Shown here piece after piece: positions 53,812 to 64,000 of a stretch of 64,000 nucleotides of DNA; position 1 is the first letter of the stretch; each line of letters opens with the position of its first letter. The position numbers were made by a program, and so were the translations under genes. The notes under the pieces are model-generated. The model was not told the DNA's origin. It worked only from the letters and a program-made list of their open reading frames with translations, and ran no database searches. The stretch is taken from positions 30,316,053-30,380,052 of the forward strand of contig OY821775.1 in NCBI GenBank assembly GCA_963682175.1, written 5' to 3'. The stretch is from Triglochin maritima. Taxonomy: Eukaryota; Streptophyta; Magnoliopsida; Alismatales; Juncaginaceae.

Positions 53812-55654
53812 ATGAGGTCTAGCCAAACTCCAGTCAGGCACCTCAAGCGAAGGCCGGGAGACCATGATTTGGGTCAAGTGCGGCTAGCACGCACATGTCT
53901 CTTAGGTTCTTCTCTCGCATACTTAGGCGTGTAACCACCGGGCAGCCCGCTGGTGCAGCTAGATCCCATGTGGTGGCTGCCCTCTGGTGGCATGGAGTGG
54001 GACCAAAGGGAGGTGGAGTTCAGGCATGGCTAGGGTGAGCCAAATGCTGGTCAGTGCACAGTGGGCGCGCGTGATGCATACCCTTTGCTCGGTCGGTGCC
54101 ATGCGTGTCGCTCTTGTGCGGTGGGCTGGCCTATTCGTCGTGCCTCGCTATGTTTGTATCCTCCTTAGCCTGAGTTCATCATGGAGGAGAGGTATGGAAG
54201 TGTTGTTATGGGCTGGGACATGCATGTGTGTGTGATTGTATATTGTTAATTGGGATTTAGTACATGTATTGAATGTAATGTTGTTGCTCGACTCTCGTTT
54301 GTGCTTGCTGATCTTATGATCAGATCTGAATGCGTAATAGTATGTGTACTGCCTAACATAATCATGTTTACAACTATATTCATGAATCTGAAATATGCCT
54401 TGCAAATGAATTAAGGTTGTAATACATGTATCCCATGACTAGAGTCGCATGTCGCGTAGCTTCCGGTTGTATGTCTAAGTTTCATGAGCTAAGACCATTA
54501 TTGCATGTGCTTTATATTATGTTATAGTTGTTGTTGTTGCTGCTGCTTATGAGAGTGTGGTATGGTAGATACATGCATGTAAATTCAGGATTCGATATTA
54601 TGACTATATCTTATGACCCGTAGATAGCAAGATTATTTGTTGTGTTTATTTATGTTGATCTTGTTATGACTATTTGATTGCACCCTTACTGTCTCTTAGT
54701 TGTCATTACATTGATATTTCTGGTGTCCTACGAGCCTTGGTGGTTGTGCTTTCAGGCTAATTGCGTTAGGCATGAGTTTCACTATTTAGCTATGGCTCAG
54801 ATATGTTGCCATTAATAGCATTGCATTTGCACACTTGTTAATGTAATTAATTTGGGTACCATTGTTAAGGGCTGACGGGCCTGATTGTAAGAACTCTTTC
54901 TAGAGAGGCCAGGCATAAGATAAGACTTGAACGTGGGCACTATCATTTGCTACAAGATGGGCATTCCCAATTTCACGATGAATCATGTACGTCATTGCCA
55001 CAAGTTGGGGTGTCAATCTGAAAGGCTGTTGTGTGCAAGCGGTGGGTCGCTCATTTGGGTGACCCACTTCTGGATTAGCCCAGTATGGCTGGTGGTCAGA
55101 TTCCTATGTAGAGGAATCACTTCGAGTGGAATCCAAGCAGCGCAACTATGTAGAGTTGTTGCCTGGCGTAGCCATGTAGAGTTGTCTTTCTGCCTTGCAT
55201 GTGTGGTAGATAAGGCTCATGCATGAGTTCTTATTCCATTTTCTGACCCAGGGCATACGAGGTTTTCTTATTAAAACTTATGCATGTTTGTTGATGTTTT
55301 GCCTCAAGTACTTAGGTTTCCTACAAGGGTTAGGCTAGACAAGTTTCAGACGATTTTGTACACGCGGGACACGTTGACCAGATTCTTCTAGTTAGCTATT
55401 GGCTTCCGCATTATTTTATGTTGTATTTCTGTTATTGAACTTGATGTAATGCAATTGATAATACTTTCCATATATGGATAATTTCCCTTTTTAGTGTATG
55501 TCTCATTTTTGTCTATCCATGTATGTTTTTATTTTGTACCTCTAGTGTGCGTCGTGTTTTACTGTAACTCCTTTGGTCGTCGTGGATGACTCTGATCGCA
55601 ACAATTCGCTTGGTTTCCCTAACGTGTGTATCCACGAGATCGGGGAGCGTTACA
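53812..55654 (+). repeat. Large GC-rich LTR, right part
   Basis: Ends CGGGGAGCGTTACA at 55654, the type of terminus seen in the other large Gypsy LTRs. No primer site follows, so it is a solo LTR or a 3' LTR. The long frames in it lack protein features. Confidence 0.55.
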
Positions 55655-57209
55655 TAATGATTCACTCAATGTGATATCTGTTGTTTTTTCGTGAAAAATT
55701 GCGGACACTTTTATATTAGTGGATTTGCTATAGTTTTCGTAGTAAAAAATTGTTGCTTTCGTCTATCATGATTCACATATATAATATTTAGTAATAAGGT
55801 GTCACTCTCACATATACCCACATTATCTATTGTTTCATCTAAATTGGACATCAATTTTTGAAATGTAAAGAATGATTATTGAGAGTTAAGTTTATGCAAT
55901 AAGTTCCCATAAATTTTGATAGACTTTATTGGTATATTGTTTCCCTTTCTGGAGTTAATTACACAGTTTAGGTGGTTTAGAGCATTTCCGTGCTATTAAT
56001 TTGGCACAAAACTATGAAAAGCAATTAAATATTGTGATAGTTAATATCTTTTAGATCATGCCAACTTGGAAATGAAAATAAAATGTTTGAAAAATACTTC
56101 ACATTGTTTTGTGACTAAATAAGAAATTCGATGAATCTTGATATATAAAAAATTGACCCTTTTGTACAAGTGCCATAACTACTCATCATTGATGTGTCAT
56201 ACATTATCTCTTAGACAATCCATATTCCTGAATTGTCTTAAAAATCCATATTATTTTTTTTCTTGTAGTATAATCATGTATGCTCTATATTGATTGAATG
56301 TCTTTTGGTTGTCCGAACTTATGTTTCCAGTTAGGGGTTTTGGGCGACCGCATACGATAAGTGTCGGATGCTTTTTTCTGACGAGAAGGAAAATTGGGCA
56401 TGGATTCGGTGCATAAACAAGTGCAACAACCCCCCTCCACTGTTCCGAAATTCCATACGTGAATTTAGAATTCACTGTCCACACATTTTGGAGGACCGAA
56501 GAGGTTGCGGTCGGCCGATGAGGTGTGGAATTAAGGCGTTAGATGAAGTGTCTTTTCAAGGAATATAAATGTCCTTTAAAAGAACTAGATATCGGTGCAT
56601 TTGGTGGAAATTTGGAAATTGGAATCCATGAACACTTTTCCTTCACATATCACAATGTTTGAGGGTAGAAATCGAAAGAAATTTAAACCATACAGGTAAG
56701 CGGTCGACCGAACCCATTTTGGTTCATCGAACGTGCTACACGGACCACCAATGAGGGAATGAGTGAATGACCAAACATATCTTGGCCACCAAATATCCTC
56801 ACAAAGCAACAAACTCATTATTTAAAGGACATACTTGAGGTTTAATGGACAAACATGGGGTTTCAAGTTTAGTATCGTGTTTTAAAGGACATAGGTGTCC
56901 ATTTGAGGGAAGGCTTATTGCCTTATCGTTTAAGGACCCATTCGAGTTTCAAAGACAGACTCATACCTTAAAGGACACATCAGTTTTTTAATGAACATGC
57001 CCACCCTTAAAAAATGCCCTTTAAAGTTTAATGGACAAACATCATATTAAAGGACAGATTGGTGCTTTAAATCCAATGAAACGAAACGTAGTAAAAAATC
57101 CAAGATATAAAAAGTTGCACAAAAGACAAATAAAACCGACATTGGGAACAACCTCCGGTCTCCCTGGTGGTTGTGAGGGAGTACACACAAGTTGGATCAA
57201 CTTGCCGAA
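55655..57209. other. AT-rich DNA and GRF-family fragment
   Basis: 55655-56250 shows nothing recognisable. 56270-56470 resembles 11395-11560 and 11995-12150, and 56560-57060 has over ten TCCTTTAAA/TTTAAAGGA motifs, marking the GRF family. Dyad pairs lie at about 56488/56507 and 56701/56720. No gene. Confidence 0.45.
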
Positions 57210-58792
57210 TGATTGGTGGCATATCATACATTGCATTCATGCTATATATCCTTTCCTTTACCCGATACTTGTGCTTCTTGAGTGTTTATTTAATGTGTTT
57301 CAGGGTTTAGGCAATAAAGAAGAGAAAGGAAGAGAAAATGACCTAAATGTAAGAAGAATAGACTGATTTGGAAGGTTTATGGACTTGTTTGTAATGGCCA
57401 AGGACCAGATTGTAACTCAGGAAGGGTCCAAGTGAAAACCCAGAGGGACCTAAGTGTAAAGAAAAATATGGTGGTTTCAAAAGTCCAAAATCTCCTGAAC
57501 ATGGGGAGCAATTCAACAATTAAAACCATATGGGTTTGAATCAACGACTTCGGGTGCACCCCACGTGCTAAAATGGTACCTTAAAGCTACTGGTTAAATT
57601 AGAGATTGATCCGACCCAAATGATCTGCTAATGGTAGATCCGGTTGGACGGTTTGACCCCAAATTTCTGTAGTGGGTCGAGTTCTCGGGTCAGATCAATA
57701 TGCAACATCCAGATATGATTTACAGTCGTCTGATCGCACCCAAAGTCATCCAGACTCTCTAATCTTCTAATACAGTTGTAATCCTCCCTCCCTCTCTTCT
57801 TCCTTCCTCTCCTCCTTAGATTAGTTTCCATTCTTGTTTAGTAGAGTAGGTTTTATTTCTTGTTTATTAGAGTAGGGGTTTAGTTTATTGATTAGTAGGT
57901 TAGTGGAGGAGAACAGGAGCAACTTTGTAATCTTCATTTTCTTAATTAAGTTTTTATGTTCTTCATGTTGTTATCTTTCATTTGATGCAATTTTTTTCAC
58001 TTGCATTGGTTAACTTTACTTTTCTTTATTTGCTTATGGTTTTTTTCTTGGTCATGGAGATGAGTAGAGAGTAGTCCATCCCCATTGGGGAGTGGATGGT
58101 GATGTGAAGTGTAGATGTATTGTATTAGTGTGTGTGTTTAATCCAAATCTTGGAGCCTCACATGAATTCCATAGCCATTTTGTTGGTTTCCTCACTATTG
58201 TCTTTGATGTGTTAATGGTCTTAATTGATAGTTAGCACATGCGTTGGATAGTGACCCACTTTATGGACAATGATGAGGTGATGATAAGGTTGGAATGGTA
58301 AAAAGATAACGATGGCATGTGGGAGCATGTGCTCTTGTTGGCCTCATCTTAATTAATGTCTTGTAAGTTTTAATGATAATGTGATATCTTAATTCATGTG
58401 GAGACATAGATGGGTTTGGTCATTATGGATTCCATGTTATTTATGTCATTAAACATGTAATCATGTGGTTGTCTTTGTCCTCATCTTGAGTAGTATTTTG
58501 TATGTTTTAATGATGATGATAAATCTTAATCCATGTAAAAACACAGTTAGGATTGTAGCATTATAAGATTTCCATGCCATGCATGGCAGGAGTACTAAAT
58601 GGTACACATACTTACGACTACACACCTACACTTTTGCATTCATTCTCCACCTCCTACGGGATTCATTTTTTGATTAGTTGTTATTGTTTCATGTCACATT
58701 TGTCATCTAGATTAGGTAACCTCATTCTCCTCTCATTTCCCACTCGAGTATGGTAGTCACAACAACACTCCCAACTCCTTGTGGTTCGACCT
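57210..58792 (+). repeat. Plus-sense LTR, main part (tail at 60414-60475)
   Basis: Starts TGATTGGTGG at 57210 after CCGAA (57205-57209). It is interrupted at GACCT by a related LTR in the opposite orientation; its last 62 bp are at 60414-60475, followed by CCGGA, a target duplication with one mismatch. Total 1645 bp. No internal sequence, hence a solo LTR. Confidence 0.88.
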
Positions 58793-60413
58793 TGATTGAT
58801 CGTTTTTATAACTGCAACTGCACGACGTCGGTGAAGACGTGGCAAATACTGGTCCAACCTCAAGGAGTTGTGAGCATTCTTGTGACTACCATACTCGAGT
58901 GGGAAAGAAGAGGAGAATGATGGGATTATTCTAAAATAACTAAACTAAACTAAAAAGAGAATGTGACATAAATCAGAAACAACTAATCGAAAATGGGTGC
59001 CATAGGAGGTGTAGAATGAATGTGAAACTGTAGAACTGTATTCGTGTATGTCTAAGATTTAGTGCTCATGACATGCATGACGTGGAAATCTTATAATGCC
59101 ACAATCGTAAGTGTATCTCTACTTTGCTTAAGATTTATCACCATTATTAAAACATACAAAATACTACTCAAGATGAAAGCAAAGACAACCAAATTATTAC
59201 AAGTTTAATGACATAAAGAACATGGAATCCCTAAATACCCAATTATGTCTCAACATGAATTAAGATGTAATATTATAATTAAAACATACAAGACATTAAT
59301 TAAGATGAGGCCAACAAGAGCACATGCTCCCACATGCCATCTTTATCTCTTTACGATTTCAATCCTATCCTCACCTCATCATTCCCCATAAAGTGGACCC
59401 ACTAGCCAAAACATGTGCTAATAAGCATCAATTAAGACAATTAGCACAACAAAGGCAAGAGTGAGGAACCCAAAAAAATGGCTATGGAATTCACGTGAGG
59501 CTCCAAGATTTGGATTACACACACACTAAAACAACACATCAACACTTCACATCACCCTCCATCCCCCAATGGGATGGACTTCTCTCTACTAAAGCAAAAC
59601 AACCTATAAGAAAATAAAGAAAACGAAAGTTAACCAAAGCAAGTGCACAAAATTTGCATCAAATGAAATATGACAAGATGAACAACATAAAAACTTAACT
59701 TGATTAAGAAAATGAAGATTACAAAGTTGCTCCTCTTGTCCTCCACTACACTACTAATCAATAAACTAAAACCTACTCTACAACACAAGAAAGGAAACTA
59801 ACATAAGGAGTAGAGGAAGGAAGAAGAAGAAATAAGGCATTACAAGTCTATTTATAGATGATTAGAGAGTTTGGATGGATTTGGGCACAATCGGATGGTT
59901 GTAACTCAGATATGGATGTTGTATATTGCTTTGACCCGAGAACCCGACCCGTTAGGGAAAATTGGGGTTGAACCGATCAACCGGATCCACCATTGGCGGA
60001 TTATTTGGGTTGGATCGACCTCTAATTTCACCAGTAGCTTTAGTGCACCATTTTAGCACGTGGGTGTACTTGGAGCCGTTGGTGCAAACCCGTTTGGTTT
60101 TAATTGTTGCATTACTCCTCAGATTTAGGAGATTCTAAACTTTTGCAACCAATACATTTTTCCTTACACTTAGCTGCCTCTGGATTATCACTTGGGTCCT
60201 TCCTGAGTTACAATCCATTTCTTGGGCATTACAAATAGGTCCAGAAACCTTCCAAATCAATCCATACTTCTTGCATTGACGTCCTTTTCTCTTCCTTTCT
60301 CTTCTTTATTGCCTAAACCTTGAAACACATGAAATAAACACTCGAGTAGCACAAATATGGGGTAAAATAAATAATATATAACATGAATGCAATATATGAT
60401 ATGCTACTAATCA
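58793..60413 (-). repeat. Minus-sense solo LTR nested in a relative
   Basis: 1621 bp from TGATTGATCG to CTACTAATCA, flanked by GACCT (58788-58792) and GACCC (60414-60418), four of five bases matching. TATA box (minus sense) at 59849-59856; a weak dyad at about 59983-60003. Because host and insert are homologous, 57210-60413 forms a large inverted repeat with arms of about 1.5 kb. Confidence 0.88.
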
Positions 60414-60762
60414 GACCCGTATTTGCCACGTCTTCTCCGATGTCGTGCGCTTGTGGTTATTAAAGTGATCAATCACCGGACTCGTCAATGCACTCGACAG
60501 TCGTTTAGCAGCCATCCAAGACATGTTGGCATTAGTCACCATATACCTTCTTTGTTATTTTTGGAGTAGTTGCACATTATTTTTTTGGATTCTTAGGAAA
60601 TTATTTCGAATTGGAAGAAATCAATGTAATGAAATAAAAGGCAATTGTAATGCATTTGCATGTTTCCTATACCAATGTTTTTGTTAAAAATCTGATATGA
60701 ACCAACTAACATTCAATTCTTTTATTGCATAGTTTCATCCCCGAATTCCTCATCAACACCAC
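60190..60762 (+). repeat. Duplicated segment, second copy (partner 44334-44906)
   Basis: Contains the complete nested junction from which the 44-kb copy must derive or with which it shares origin. It is cut on the right by insertion of copy C at 60763, where the 44-kb copy continues with unique sequence. Confidence 0.9.
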
Positions 60763-62291
60763 TGATTGATCGTTTTATTTCAACCGCAAGTGCACGACCG
60801 CGTTGAAGCGGTGGCAAATACGGGTCGTCCACTGAGAGGTGTGTCGACGATTGGTTTGTTCGAAGGCGAGAGGTAAAAAGAAGGAGAGAAATGTTGATTA
60901 CACTAAACTACACTAAGATGCAAAAAGGAAATGAAGATAAGCAATAAAACTAAGCCCCAAAGGGGGTAGAGAAATAATGTGAACATAAAGAAGTGTGTGT
61001 GTGTTCATTAAGCTCCTCACAACATGTAGTGCATGAAATCATAAAACTACATCGAACTTTGCCTCCACATGAATTAAGATAAGACTACATCATTAAAACA
61101 TACAAGACAATAATTGGAATGAAGCTACATGAACTCAAGTATAAAGACTATACCCTACTATGCCTCCACATGAATTAAGATTTCACTACATCATTAAAAC
61201 ATACAAGACAAGCTAAGGTAAAAGCAACAAGAGCACATACACTACAAATTGTGTTTACAATATTAATTCCTATCCATATCCTAACCTTATCATTCCCCAT
61301 AAAATAGATCCACTAATCAAAGCATAGGCTAAACTTCATTCAAGAGCATTAGCATATCAAAGATAAGAGTGGAGACCCAGTAGATGGTTATGGAAATCAA
61401 TTGAAGCTCAAGGGATTAAGATAACACACACTTAATAGACTACATGATTATATCACATATTTCTCCACCCCCCAAATGGGGATGGAACTACTCACTACTC
61501 ATTACACTAATTATATTAACAAAAGAAAGCATAATACTGAAATGAAAGTTAACTAAGAAGGCAAGAAGTATTAAAGAAACATAAAAGGAAAGGAAAGACT
61601 AAACAAACATGCACAAATTAAAAGACAAGATTAAAAGAAACTAGAAAAATTATTTTATTAACAAATGACTCACATTGAAGGTAGCATTCTTCTCCACCTT
61701 GAGTTTTTGCTTCAAGACTCACTCCTTAGTAGAGAGAATGTCACCAAGCAATGAGTACAATGGGAGGTGAAGAGTTCTATTTATAAGCATGGAAAAAGCT
61801 AATCCGGGACAATCCTCCGATGTGGGACTAAACCAATACCAAAAATAGACTAAGCACACGTTAATACAAGTCCAGGAGAAAATTAAGTGGATCTGAGCCA
61901 ATCCAGACCGCCAATTGGCGGCCTATATGATCCAGATCCGTCTGGATTTGTTTGTGGGCCTTCCTTGTTGTGTGTCTTGGTCTTGGATGCATCTGGTTGG
62001 TTTGTTTGAGCTCCGACCCGAATCGAATTGGCAAAATACTCCCCATGATGGTGTGGAGTTTCCTGGTTTGCTCTTAGGTCCTTTGGTCTTACGATCAGGT
62101 CCTTCTCCCTTGCATCTTAGTCCCCAGGTCTCACAATTAAGTCCTTTTTCCTGCTTTTGGTTCCTTTCATGGCTCTTCTCTTCAAACCTCTTTATTCCTG
62201 AAAACTAAACATAAAACTCGTCACGTAGCATTGCTTAGGTGTAAGATAATAGATATAAGATACAAATATAAGCATGAAATGATGTCAATCA
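60763..62291 (-). repeat. 3' LTR of copy C
   Basis: 1529 bp; in element sense it starts TGATTGACATC and ends CGATCAATCA. TATA box at 61778-61785, one dyad (GACCGCCAATTGGCGGCC) at 61906-61923. Its end resembles the 57210/58793 LTRs more than copy B, linking the two groups. Confidence 0.88.
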
Positions 62292-63841
62292 AATACCCCC
62301 ACACCTAAGTTTTTGCTAGTCCTGAGCAAAACAAAGAAAGAGAAAAGCAAACGAAAACAAGAAATCCTAACTCACTTTCGTTGGAATCACGGTTGCACTT
62401 AGCACGTGCAACAAGCCGTTAAACCTCCTTGTTGCCAAAGAGGAGGAGTGTTGTCTCCTGAGGGTTTTCAGCGGATACACCCACAAAATCCGAACAAGAT
62501 GCATTATTCAATCTAGACACTCTACTCGTTGGACTTATGTTGTCGATCAATAGACGCGGTAATCCTACGAGCCGACTCTATATAGGTAATCAGTCCACAC
62601 ACCTAACTTAATGAACCATTCGTGTTAGTTAAATAAGGAATTAAGTGAAAGACATGGACAACCTCAAGATCCTCAAGTGATACAAAGTGTAAGGTCCATT
62701 AAGGTTCTTATTTGCAATACCATATTTTTTTTCTTTTTGTTTCTTTCCACATTTTTTTCTCTTTTTTTTCTTTTTATTAGTTGGAGCTTCGTTCTCCCAA
62801 GGTCAGGTTTCGTGCATCATTGCCCATGAGGACTTACACTATCACGTACACCTTTCCCCAAATCTCCACATAGGGCAATCCCTACCACCCGTGTAACGGG
62901 AGTTCGGTCGGCGCATCCCAAGTCAGATGACTCGAAAGCACCAGGCACACAATCCCCTCAGACCTACTTTCCCGAGTGATAGGAGCCGTGCGAGAAGAGA
63001 GAACATCTACTCACTTATTTCTTATCCACACATGAACCAAAACCCCTACACTAATTTCTCACAACAAGATTAACAGGGTCCTTGACTACAACAAACTTCC
63101 TATATTAACAAACACGAATTATTGACTCACTAGGTTCAGGGTGGACTTCTTTGAATGTTTGAGCACTGAAACCCCATGATTACTCACCCCAAAGGAAAAC
63201 TGGGGTGCATCCTAACGACTCGATAAATCCTAAAGCCACAGTACTAGATATCCTAATGCATCAAGACAATTTTGGGAGCTTTCTTTTTACTTTGCCTCTC
63301 AACGGTTTTGCACATGCTAAACACACGCAAAACCCACAAAACATTTTCTTTCGCAAACACGTGAAGATTTTGAAAGAAATGTGAAAAATTTAAGGCACTA
63401 GGCAAGCAAAACAAGACAAGTCACCCAAGGATCACGGCAAGCAGATATATCGATATTAAATGCAGCACACTAACATGACCCTAACAATGCAAACAAAAGA
63501 AAGCAAAATCAAAAGAAAAGACTCGACTATGTACACACGTAAAACACCCCCCCACACCTACTTCATGCATTGTCCTCAATGAATGTGAGCATGAAACTAC
63601 ATGGATTTATGCATGAAAAAGGAAAGATCTCACCAACATGAAGTACACAGGGGAGTTCATGGCTATGTTGATGGACACAACCCAAATTCCCTTAAAACCT
63701 GTGAGATGCTAAGGAAGGGATACAAATACATGAAAGAATTGGGGCCCAAATACTCAGGGGTTGGGGCCCACAACAATCGATGCTCACTGAAGGAGTCTTT
63801 TTTTTTAACTATGTACAACAATAGGCTTCCATCTTCATATG

Positions 63842-64000
63842 TCAAGGGACATCAAATGGGAACACACCATCTCTTGAGCCAGAAATGCACATGCATGGGC
63901 TCGCAACATACACAACAGAGTTGCTCGACCACCTGACACCCTTATTAGCATTGTGGTCGTTCGATGCCTCTCGAGAGTTATCAAAAGAGGAGGCATGAAT
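63842..64000 (-). CDS. gag: Gag-protease C-terminus of copy C (partial)
   Basis: The minus-strand frame is open from the window edge to a TGA at 63842-63844 and ends FPFDVP, against FSFDVP in copy B; the preceding 45 residues differ from copy B, so the tail of this protein evolves fast. The 5' part is outside the window. Confidence 0.75.
   Translation of the reverse strand: MHASSFDNSREASNDHNANKGVRWSSNSVVYVASPCMCISGSRDGVFPFDVP

Larger units (their letters stand above)
60763..64000 (-). mobile_element. Gag-only LTR retrotransposon, copy C, 3' part
   Basis: 3' LTR (60763-62291), polypurine tract (62292-62307), 3' untranslated region matching 15958-17538, and the end of gag. It inserted after ACCAC (60758-60762); the other end lies beyond the window. 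The LTR is about 115 bp longer than that of copy B and clearly diverged, making this a separate subfamily. Confidence 0.9.

Overview
The window is nuclear DNA of a flowering plant with a transposon-crowded genome. Plant-specific Copia gag, Athila-type gag-protease, FAR1/MULE, RICESLEEPER-type hAT and plant L1-like LINE sequences all appear. I see no host gene that I would defend; practically everything recognisable is mobile DNA in nested layers. The species cannot be fixed from the sequence.

Layout. 1-2190: right part of a gag-only retroelement (copy A, minus strand) inserted into an older LTR (2191-3081). 3.4-5.2 kb: decayed Copia RNase H and a LINE reverse transcriptase. 5.4-8.2 kb: CACTA-like subterminal repeats, an LTR remnant and the 3' end of a Copia element. 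8.2-10.0 kb: 3' half of a hAT transposon. 10.0-13.35 kb: two opposed copies of a decayed element family coding for a GRF-type zinc-finger protein. 13355-23.6 kb: a Copia LTR split by an intact 8630-bp gag-protease element (copy B, 14529-23158) whose two 1413-bp LTRs look identical. 23.6-28.5 kb: a FAR1-type MULE pseudogene split by a 1211-bp CACTA element and a 2132-bp solo LTR. 28.5-35.9 kb: GRF-family debris, a 615-bp tandem duplication and a solo LTR. 35868-44333: a Gypsy LTR split by a structurally complete but pol-less Copia element (36194-42643), itself split by a solo LTR. 44.3-47.4 kb: a 573-bp duplicated segment (second copy at 60190), GRF-family DNA and AT-rich filler. 47.4-51.5 kb: Gypsy RT/RNase H/integrase pseudogene interrupted by a solo LTR. 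52.4-55.7 kb: another large LTR split by a solo LTR. 57210-60475: two LTRs nested in opposite orientation. 60763-64000: third copy of the gag-only element (copy C), running off the edge.

Many insertion events can be dated relative to each other because the 5-bp target duplications (3-bp for CACTA) are readable: CTCAT, TCATT, ATGGG, ATGAG, ATTCT, AAAAA, CCCCG, GACCT/C, CCGA/GA and GAT. Solo LTRs clearly outnumber intact elements. Both structurally complete elements lack reverse transcriptase and integrase, so they would have to be moved by enzymes supplied from elsewhere.

The most unusual signal is regulatory. The LTRs of several unrelated families carry short dyads with CGG/CCG arms, placed upstream of the TATA box (in the large Gypsy LTRs the TATA box is not identified) and arranged in pairs separated by whole helical turns: 19 bp in Copia LTRs (eight pairs in each of two LTRs, all exactly 19), 21 bp in the gag-only family, 20-22 bp in the large Gypsy LTRs (nine and about eleven pairs repeated every 60-75 bp), 32 bp in the solo LTR at 39338. 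A second signal is a small hairpin near the 3' end of several LTRs with compensatory base changes, suggesting conserved RNA structure.
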